A stretch of 64,000 nt of DNA from Morinoia aosen (taxonomy: Eukaryota; Arthropoda; Malacostraca; Amphipoda; Talitridae), in assembly GCA_030386875.1 (NCBI GenBank), contig CM059575.1:20732293-20796292 (forward strand), in the 5' to 3' direction. The number at the start of each line of letters is the position of its first letter. Within the stretch, counting starts at the first letter, position 1. The notes beneath the pieces were generated by a model that worked only from the letters and a program-made list of their open reading frames with translations, was not told the DNA's origin and searched no databases. The position numbers and the translations under genes were made by a program. Positions 56,196 to 64,000 of the stretch are shown in pieces.

Positions 56196-57659
56196 GACAC
56201 AACGTCCAGAAATCCCGAGTCCAGGTATCCAAGATACGAGACTCCGAAGCAGCTAAAATGAGAAGTGGAAACGCCGCGAGTTTTTATTTTTGCTTTATTT
56301 TAGTTTTTCGAGTGGCGACCGAGCGCCGAGCTGCTCACGATAAAAAAGCGTAGAAAAGGAATGTAGACGGGGAAAAAAAGACCACCTGTTTTGCAGACCG
56401 AATTCGGAGGGCTGTGAGTAGGTAAAATGTGTTCAGGGTTTGAAACTTAGTGTATTGCCGCTGTATTTTAAAATGATTTAATCAAAAATTAAGTTCCACA
56501 GATGCAAGTGAAGTTTTGTGTGAAATTTATCCCAATTCATAAGCGAGTTTAAGTTCAGTTTGGACACTGAAATAGCTCTTCAAATTTTCGGAGGACTTCT
56601 GAGCAATAAGTTGCCTATTATTGTGATTATCAACTCGTGACACTGTTTGACCGATTGCAACTCCCATATTTTAGATATTTTAAGTAAGAAAACAAGGGGA
56701 AACAAGTCTTATTTATTATGAGGAAGAACGTTTTATGTAAAGTTAGATATAAACGAATGGAAGTACGTTTGATTTCACAGAAGAAATTGCAAAATAATAT
56801 GTGCTTGAAGTGGAGGCTGCTTATGGGATGAATAAATATTCCTCAAAATTTTTATCATACCTTCCTGCGTTGCCTTGAGGCCGACCTGCTTCAATTTTTG
56901 CTCCCAGAATAACATCTATTGAAAATTCTGAAGGCCAATTAAGTTCATTACAAGGAATATGTTTAATAGAGGAGGAACCCATTACAAAAATTGTGCCCTA
57001 ACTCACATCTACAGATCACATAGAGCAATGCGTTTGTCAATTTCAACACGACGTTATCCAACTGAGCGAGTCGATAACCTATCACGCGTTAAATAAAGCG
57101 TTTGTGCCCGACTACTTTTTAATCAAAACTGATTGTATTTCAAATCAGGATGACAGTCGAGAATGTTAACAGCCAGAGCGTGTTGTCTGCCAAACAACGC
57201 TGTTGTATTTCATGACGACAGCAAAGGTTGAGCCTATGTTTGTATCTCTCTCGTCCCTTTGGAAGCGGTCCCTGTGAGGGTAGACTGAGAAGGAGGATGC
57301 TCAGTTCTTCGGCTAACGTGCCTGTGGTATTCCATATAGTTTTTAACACAAGCAGGTAATATATCAAGAAAGGAAACGTTGTTCTTCTTGATATGAGTCT
57401 TAATGTATCAGTCAAAAACCAACACGTGCATGTGATATTTAAAAAAAATTATTATGCAAATAACTGATGGCGCATCAATTACCATTTGTAACATAGTGTA
57501 TGAGATACGTGGTACAATTATGTACCATGTGTGATGAATGAATACTCAATGGGCTTTAGTCACGAGGTGTCCGAAGAAGAGAGCGTTGAACATTTTCCAA
57601 CTTAGTAAATTTAGATGGTGCTTGAATAAACCGAAGTTCGTAGATTGAGTGTAGCCTTC
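56196..57659. other. No feature recognised
   Basis: AT-rich DNA with short frames only (the longest is 91 codons, minus, 57140-57415, without motif). No arrays or transposon ends were found. Confidence 0.5.
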
Positions 57660-57835
57660 GATCCTAGTTGGTGCTTCTGAATTGGGCTTCCTAGCTGGTG
57701 CGTCCTAGCTGGTGCGTTCTAGCTTGTCTGTACTAGCTGGTCCTTCCTAGTTAGTCCGTCCTAGCTGGTGCGTCCTAGGTAGATAGTGCTTCTTAACAGG
57801 TACTCCTTCGCTGGTGTTTCTTAGCAGATGCCCCG
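57660..57835. repeat. Degenerate ~14-bp tandem repeat, unit TCCTAGCTGGTGCG
   Basis: The unit TCCTAGCTGGTGCG and its variants (TTCTAGCTTGTCTG, TCCTAGTTAGTCCG, TTCTTAACAGGTACTCC) recur about 12 times with irregular spacing. The central copies are the most alike and the edges are decayed. Confidence 0.82.
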
Positions 57836-58700
57836 CGTATTTCCGAGGTGAAAAATCCTGCATATTATTTCGTGCGTTGAAGCATGAGGAAATTATAATA
57901 ATGGGAAGAAAGGAAAGAAAGTTGTTGTTCATAAATACACATTTTGAATATTACTCTAAATCTGAACAATTTTTTGAGCAGATTGATCCGCGCATAAATC
58001 CTCAACAATAACAGTATGACAGGTGATGATATATTAGCTCATCTGCACATATCTTGGATGCGATATTGATGTTTGAATTAAAAAAACTGCGCATAGGAAA
58101 GATAATGTCTAAGTTAAGATGGGATTTTGAAGAGCTCTGTAACATTCGCAAATTCGAGTGGAAAAAATTCCTTCTACGTGGAAGTTGTACATAATTGCAT
58201 TTTTTACATTATATATATGCAGTGGAGTTTTAAGTTCCCCAACTTCATTTTCATGCACCGTTGTTAGTTATATATTTTTCGATGGCATTTTCATAGCTGA
58301 TTTCATTAGTGACGACGTGTGAAAACACGAAACGTTTATTTTTTTATCTGAATTCTAACTCAACATATGTTTTCTCCTTTACTTCGTCCTCCTCTTCTCA
58401 TTGAGACCCGGAAGCTTCTGACCAACGTTATGAAAGGTACGTACTTAAATAATGGGAATCCACATATATATGAGCAATGCATCTTCTATTGATACACATT
58501 AGAAATATTTACTACTAGCGATATTTACTACCAGGGAGTCATATGTAGAGATATCTACTAAAAAAACCTAAAACCCTATTGCATGAAAAATGTAGGTTAG
58601 CAACGCGGACAACTGCGCGTTGTGTCGGGAAGTGGCATGCGCAGCTAATTATTATTTTCTCTCATTTCCTGAGTCGTTAACGTAGCGAGCGACCGTGACT
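57836..58700. other. No feature recognised
   Basis: AT-rich sequence, no arrays, no motif-bearing frames. Confidence 0.5.
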
Positions 58701-58967
58701 ATGTGTTGCACGACTCAGTTCACGACTGGGGTATTGCGTGTAAAATACTTGTGAATGGTGTTTGTTGAGAGCGGTTTGGTGAGGTGAGGTATGTGAGTGA
58801 GGGCTGGTATGCGAGGGAAGGTCGAGCGAGAGGTGGGCAGGCGTGGGTGGGCTGAGCGGCAGAGTGGGGTAGGTGGGGTGGTGGGATGGTGGAGGTGGGT
58901 ACTCGCTCCACCAGCCCAGGGTCGCGTTCTGGCGCCAACGCGAGCGACCCTCCCGCCTACCCCTGAC

Positions 58968-59091
58968 CTGGCGGTGCCAGCGTCGCATCGCAGAAATTCA
59001 TTTTTGAGAAAAATTTCCCCACGGGTTTTCCCGCTAACTCGACGCAAATCTTTTTCTTTTTTTCGGATATTCCCGCCATTTCGCCCGACAT
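58968..59091 (-). CDS. Possible first coding exon in a GC-rich patch (unrecognised)
   Basis: On the minus strand an ATG at 59091-59089 in the context CAAACATG opens a frame reading MSGEMAGISEKKKKICVELA and, continuing, GKPVGKFFSKMNFCDATLAP, then CCAG followed by GTCAGG (a possible splice donor at 58967). A second possible donor, GTAGGC, lies a few bases on. The surrounding 58.70-59.20 kb is GC- and CpG-rich, unlike its neighbours, as expected of a promoter region. I do not recognise the peptide and see no second exon, so this is only a candidate. Longer overlapping frames on both strands here are low-complexity Pro/Arg/His strings. Confidence 0.2.
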
Positions 59092-59301
59092 GTTTGAGAT
59101 CTATTAATGACCGCCACTTCTCTGCCTGACCGCGGCAAAGAACTTCGACGAAAAGATATGCTTCCACGGTATTCCCGATCGCCGACGGTGACTTAGCCAA
59201 CATTCAATTTTGAGTTTCGAAACTTTTGTAGCATATTCAACGATTGCAGAAGAAATTAACTCACTTTAGTCTATAAACCCGAAATACGAAATAAGTAAAT
59301 A

Positions 59302-59326
59302 GTTCAACCTTTATACAAGGTTGAAC
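59302..59326. repeat. Hairpin, perfect 10-bp stem with 5-nt loop
   Basis: GTTCAACCTT at 59302-59311 is the exact inverse complement of 59317-59326, with TATAC between. There is no T-run or neighbouring gene to make it a terminator or regulatory element. Confidence 0.8.
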
Positions 59327-59651
59327 AGTTCGCAAATCTTCAGTTTACCAACTCGCGTTCATCGAAGTATGAGCAGGAGCATTACCTTGCAGGAATTCGT
59401 GTAGCCTTCAGAAGTTTGCTCTCAAGTCTTGCTCTGTTCTTTCATCTCGCGATCGACTCATGCATGCTATTGGCATTTGGATGAGCGTGCTAGTGTTGAG
59501 TGTATTACAGTGAAATACTGATTACTCCGTCCTAATATGGGTGCTATATCCAGTGTAATAACAGTTAAATGTTCACAATCAGAGTGAACGAGCTCCGCTG
59601 TGTGACATTCTGCTTCTTTATTGATATAGCTTATTAAATCTTTGGCCATGG

Positions 59652-59930
59652 TTAACTTACAGGTACCTGTATTGCAGCCACTTTCTGACTAACTTGCAGG
59701 TACTGCAACCACTTTCTGGCTACCTTGCCGGTATTGGAACCACTTTCTGGCTAACTTGCAGGTATGGCAGGAACTTCATGACTAACTTGAAAGTATTACA
59801 GCTCATATTGCCTGCAACGTGCAAGTATTGCAGTTAATTTTTGAATTACTTGCAGGAATTGCAGTTACATTTTAGCTACCTTGCATATTTTCTGCTTGTA
59901 TTTGGCTAACTTGCAGGCATTTCTTTGACT
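59652..59930. repeat. Degenerate ~31-36 bp tandem repeat
   Basis: The phrase AACTTGCAGGTATTGCA and the phrase CCACTTTCTGGCTA recur, with CTTGCAGG-like starts near 59657, 59692, 59724 and 59755 and weaker ones to about 59925. Copies are diverged, with the first four most alike. Confidence 0.8.
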
Positions 59931-60530
59931 CTGAAACACCTGAAAGTCAAACTGTTCGCTGTGAAAACGTTCAAATTTAAGTATCGGCCGAGAAAATCCA
60001 AATTGATAACTAGTTGTCAATGAATACTTGATAAATTTTGGCTTCATGTTAATTATAAAATTATTGGCTAACTTGAAGGTCATTGAATAACAATTCAGTT
60101 GTACTTAAAAATTAGTTAATTGTTAACTACTTAGTGATTGAGCATATAGCGAATTACTAGTTAAGTATTCATTGGTGGGGTTGAGGATACTAGAGAATCG
60201 AATTACTAGCTAGTTACCTAACTACGACTAGTGCTTGTACCCAGTCTTATCGCCGCTACGCTGCCTCATCTATAGAAACTGCATTTGCTTCGCCATTTTG
60301 TAATTAGTGTCAACTATTGTGTGTTAAATAGTGACAATCATTTTGAGTTAAGCGAACCGTAAGTTCTAACAATTTATTGTCCAACCTCGCGTGTCACAAA
60401 TTGAACGACAACAATTTATTGTTTTATAAACGACGTTTTATTTCAATGTCTACTTGAAGCAGATAATGTTGTGTTTACTCGTATATTGATAAACTTATTC
60501 ATTCATATAAATAATTGGATATGAGCCAAT
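59931..60530. other. No feature recognised
   Basis: AT-rich, with a scatter of TAACTAGTTA-like phrases at 60105-60235 (ACTAGTTAAG, TTACTAGCTAG, CTACGACTAG) but no regular period. No gene was seen. Confidence 0.5.
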
Positions 60531-60681
60531 GTTGGAGGCATGAGTGGGGCATGTTCAAACAGTGGAGGCAAGAGTGGGGCATGTCCAGACAGTGGAGGCA
60601 AGAGTGGGGCATGTACAGACAGTGTAGGCAATAGTGGGGCATGTCCAGACAGTGGAGGCAAGAGTGGGGCATGTCCAGTCA
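60531..60681. repeat. 30-bp minisatellite, 5 copies
   Basis: The unit contains GGAGGCAAGAGTGGGGCATG and TCCAGACAGT. The five copies are nearly identical, with GCATGAGTG in the first and GTAGGCAATAG in the fourth. Confidence 0.95.
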
Positions 60682-60821
60682 CCAAGTCTGGTCCGTTAAC
60701 TAGCGTTTACGCGAGCTGTATGCAGAGGAATCGCAAAAAAAACTCTCAACTGACGAAAGATATAATACAAAGGTTTGATACTGGCATGCACTTATGAAGA
60801 CAGCCTGTAAATAAATATGAT

Positions 60822-61248
60822 TAGACGGTATTCACCACTGGATAAATTTGAACATGCCCACCACCGAATAAATTAGATGGCATTCACCACTGAAGAAGCT
60901 ATTTACCACAGAATTAATTAGAAGGCACTCACCACTGAATAAATTAAGAGGGATTCACCACTGAATAAATTAGAAGATATTCACAACTGAATAAATTAAA
61001 AGGCACTCACCACTGAATAAATTTGAAGGGATTCACCAATGAATAAATTAGGAGGGATTCACCACTGAATGAATTAGAAGGCACTCACCACTGAATAAAT
61101 TAGGAGGGATTCACTAATGAATAAATTAAAAGATATTCACCACTGAATAAATTAAAAGGCAACATCATAAGTTAGACGGTGTTCACCACTGATTAGATTA
61201 GATGGCACTCACCACTGTGTAAATTAGAAGTTTTTCATCACTGAATAA
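60822..61248. repeat. 26-bp minisatellite, about 15 copies
   Basis: The unit contains AAATTAGAAGGCACTCACCA and CTGAAT. The joint varies (GGGATTCACC, GATATTCAC, GGCACTCACC). Edges are more diverged, and one copy near 61155-61185 is disrupted by unrelated bases. Confidence 0.93.
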
Positions 61249-61640
61249 AATTTCTCCCCAAATTTCTTAGTCGTTAAAAGTTTGCCTCCGATCACAATCT
61301 GATCAACGCACAATTAACTTAAATTTCCCGTCCACCTGCTCATCGTGGATGACTTTCGTAATGCCCATGAGATATTTTATTTAGCTTATTCCAGTTTAAA
61401 TTTCAATGACTATTTATCGTTTAAATTTGTTATTTACCCTTTATTCTCATTGCATACATTGACCCAAATTTTCGTAACTATATGTTCAGTTTTTGACGAT
61501 GTTAAAGGAAAATCCAGATCATGTAATTTTTCATGTACATTGATTTTTTTCGTTATTGTATTCACGAAGGATTCACGTGAGTTGCGGACAATTTTACCGT
61601 TGAGTTTTTGCTTAGAATCTCTTCTGCGGAGCTATGTATA
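61249..61640. other. No feature recognised
   Basis: An open frame of 98 codons on the + strand (61345-61641) is Phe/Leu/Ser-rich without a recognisable motif. No repeat. Confidence 0.45.
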
Positions 61641-62150
61641 GCCAGCGTAAAGCTAGGAATTCCCATCTAAAAGCTAAATATATCCGGAGCAGAGCGAGAA
61701 ATACCCCGCGTGGGGCTAGGAATATTCGGAGTAGAAGCTGAAATACCAATCGAAAAGCTAGGAATTCCTACCTCGGAAACAGGAATACCCAATGCAGAGC
61801 TAAGAATACTCAACGCGCAGAGCTAGGAATACTCGATTCAGAGCTAGGAATACCCGTGCATTTTTCAATTTTTACATAAATTGAAAATTTAAATTATAAA
61901 AATTTAAAATTATAAATTTATAAGCCTTTGATTCCAGCTTTCAACTAAAAAACGTAGAGCTGGGAATACCCGACGCAGAGCTAGGAAAACCCAACACAGA
62001 ACTTGGAATACCCAACACAGAACTTGGAATACCCAACACAGAACTTGGAATACCCAACACAGAACTTGGAATACCCAACACAGAACTTGGAATACCCAAC
62101 ACAGAACTTGGAATACCCAGTGCAAAGCTAGAAATACCCAGTGCAGAGAC
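61641..62150. repeat. 21-bp minisatellite, decayed on the left, uniform on the right
   Basis: The unit is GGAATACCCAACACAGAACT plus T in the uniform part (about 61985-62120, six to seven near-identical copies). To the left, units read GCTAGGAATACCCGACGCAG or more diverged forms with irregular spacing back to 61641. The series is interrupted at about 61860-61925 by an AT-only stretch that contains a hairpin (TTTTCAATTT at 61862-61871 with its inverse at 61878-61887). Confidence 0.9.
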
Positions 62151-62520
62151 GAAGGCTCCACAGCTTGCGACAGGTCGGCAGCAGTCACGCCGCAAATCTC
62201 TTCCTCCTGCACTGTACGCGTCAGCTTCCAAACTATTGTCGAGTCTTCCTAATTGATTGACTGTAAGTTAAAGTTCAGCACGTGTTAAAGTAAGAAGAAG
62301 TTCACTCAGCATATTTTATGGAATACAAAAAAAAACATATTGTGTGAAATTCTTCTTGTTTTAATACGTGATGAACTTGAACTATTTCGTAATCAATACA
62401 AGAATGTTGAGTGAATTTATTCTTACTTTTACATGTGATTAAGTTGAACTTGTTAGTAAAATTGAAAAGTTGGAGAAGTGATTTTAAGTAAGTTCAAGCC
62501 TCCCTAACCACAACAGTGTT
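62151..62520. other. No feature recognised
   Basis: Plain AT-rich sequence. The phrase TTCTTACTTTTA/GTAAGAAGAAG occurs in both orientations near 62290 and 62420, without a clear element. Confidence 0.5.
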
Positions 62521-62838
62521 CCACAGAGAGGAAGCGAGGAGGCACCATTTAGTATGGAGTCATGGCAACCGGGCTGCACTGGGAGTGTTCTCACACTAAA
62601 TTGCCTGTGTATAGAAATGGCAAGGAAGTTCATAAAAAAGTTGATTCTTGAAGAAGGAAGTAATGCTTGCTGGAAAGCAGAAGTGCAGTGAACTGAAAAA
62701 AGATGGTCCTTAAGAAAACAGAAACCTATTCAATTTCAACAAATAGAAGGCCTACGTCATCTTCAGCTCAGGACTTCACATTTTCAACCTGAAAGCACGA
62801 ATTCCAATAGATACAAAATTAGTATCCTCCTGATGAGG
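62521..62838 (-). repeat. Dispersed repeat, copy D (minus strand)
   Basis: Read on the minus strand from 62838 it contains TTTTGTATCTATTGGAATTC (one copy of the 28-bp motif), TTGAAAATGTGAAGTCCTGA, GTTTTCTTAAGGACCATCTT, ACTTCCTTCTTCAAGAATC and, at the far end, CCATACTAAATGGTGCCTCC. These landmarks appear in the same order in copies A, B and C. About 30 bp near 62565-62600 are not shared and may be an insertion. Confidence 0.78.
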
Positions 62839-64000
62839 ACTTCTTAACTGATGTATTCCGCTCTTAATTTAAGTATTGGATGCTCATTTGCTGCTCCAGT
62901 GCATGCAGTGATCTGATCGTGTTCGCCATGCAGAACGCTGTCTTTCACGCAGCGGAAATTGCAATTAAATGTCAGAGTGAGCACAGTACGCGGTGAGGCC
63001 AACTGCACTCTGCGATGAATGAAGTTCTGGAGGGAGTAAAAGGATTAATTATAAAGTCTGCTTTTTTCCTCATATTTTAGAAGTCGTAACTTCTTTTCTT
63101 CCACCCTTCTTTTTTTCCTGATCCCTGTGGCCTCCTTAAACCTCTGTACTCCTTCACAATCCACTTCAACCCGCTCCGCCACGTACAATCTCTTTTAACC
63201 CCCTTCAACCCACATCTTCCTTAAATCCACTACTGGCTACACGATTTCAAGTTTGGTTGAGACTGATCGCTCTCTTCACAAAGGAAGGAATTCAACTTCC
63301 TTTCAAACTAGGAGCAAAAAAACATACCCACAAATAAGGGCGTTAACCTGTCAAAGCTTCAAGATTTAAAGATACAGCTCGTACACCCACAAATAATACC
63401 AAAGTTCACGTAGAATCAAACCGTGTATGAAGAGCGACCCACCCAGTTCTATCGGGAGTTGCGATCTGTTTTTTGAGTGGACGGACGATGATAAGGATCT
63501 GCATTGAAACGCTCGTGGAGTTAACAGGTCGCGGAGCACCACTCCCGGGGCACGGAAATCGTTAAAGGTTAACGGTTACCAGCGCTACACAGAACAGGTT
63601 TTGCTGATGGTAGAGACTGGGAGGCCAAATTGACCTTTTTCCTGGCGAAAATTTTCAAATTTATTCTTTTTCAAAATAGTTTTGACCATAAGAGAGCATC
63701 CCGCATCTGGCACCTCCATAAGGCTGCCAGATGCCGAATCATATTAATGACCAAATTTCATGAGAAAAGGCCAAATTTTTATAATTTTGGCCCTTAACTA
63801 TCTACTTAGGGCAGAAGAGCCTGAGCTCGGAGAGTATAATGAGGTGAGGTGTGGGAACTGTGATGCATTTTGACTGGTTGAGCATTCGCGATCATCGTGC
63901 TGTGTTTCTGCACCGCGTCTCAGGGATGTTCATTTAAAGCTTGTAAGGGCATGATGACATGCTCAACAGCTCAATCAAGTTAGTTCATGACTTGTTCAAA
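62839..64000. other. No gene recognised; one hairpin at 63.70 kb
   Basis: A pyrimidine-rich stretch lies at about 63060-63240. At 63703-63734 GCATCTGGCA is followed after 12 bases by its exact inverse complement, a 10-bp perfect stem. AGGCCAAATT-like phrases lie on both sides (63623 and 63758-63775), hinting at a small foldback element, but I could not define ends. Nothing else is supported up to the window edge. Confidence 0.5.

Noticed and set aside
58715-59203. 162-codon minus frame in the GC-rich patch
   Set aside because: Its second half is a Pro/His/Thr-rich string from low-complexity DNA. The shorter alternative frame with a splice donor is a better, still weak, candidate.

Overview
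The window reads as non-coding animal DNA, most likely from an insect or other arthropod. It is AT-rich and stop-dense in all frames, has no prokaryotic gene organisation, and carries remnants of several animal-type DNA transposons: three Tc1/mariner-like transposase relics, a mariner-type MITE, a hAT-type MITE, a piggyBac-type MITE, a palindromic element with a 3-bp TTA target duplication, and one unclassified long-TIR element. I found no intact protein-coding gene, rRNA or tRNA. The species cannot be named from this sequence.

The dominant content is tandem repeats. More than 25 minisatellite arrays with mostly unrelated units (12 to about 100 bp) cover roughly 16-17 kb, about a quarter of the window. 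The largest are 18.5-21.7 kb (two abutting 15-bp families), 28.7-31.3 kb (G-rich 15-bp unit, about 176 copies), 41.3-42.8 kb (35 bp), 51.3-52.6 kb (13 bp with a 117-bp higher-order period), 8.2-9.3 kb (32 then 35 bp) and 53.3-54.4 kb (15 bp). Units divisible by 3 keep stops out and create open frames of up to about 940 codons that are not genes.

Layout: 0-7.5 kb is mostly unremarkable, with a hAT MITE at 2.75 kb and a hairpin pair at 5.3 kb. 7.5-13.1 kb holds three arrays, a mariner MITE and a Tc1-like relic. 13-18.5 kb is decayed low-complexity DNA. 18.5-34.5 kb is dense with arrays and contains the TTA-flanked palindromic element (25.9-26.9 kb) next to a full-length but dead Tc1-like element (27.0-28.6 kb). 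34.5-41 kb has a 34-bp perfect palindrome and a second long Tc1-like relic. 41-54.5 kb has further arrays, a 587-bp TIR element, and a piggyBac MITE between two copies of a dispersed repeat. 54.5-64 kb is mostly plain, with short arrays and a GC-rich stretch at 58.7-59.2 kb that could hold a first exon.

The most interesting observation is a dispersed repeat of about 320 bp present four times (9.6, 48.9, 50.4 and 62.5 kb). Three copies carry a 28-bp motif once. The copy at 9.6 kb carries it 27 times in exact register. This looks like a minisatellite born inside an interspersed repeat. No genes act together here; the window is a record of transposon decay and repeat expansion.
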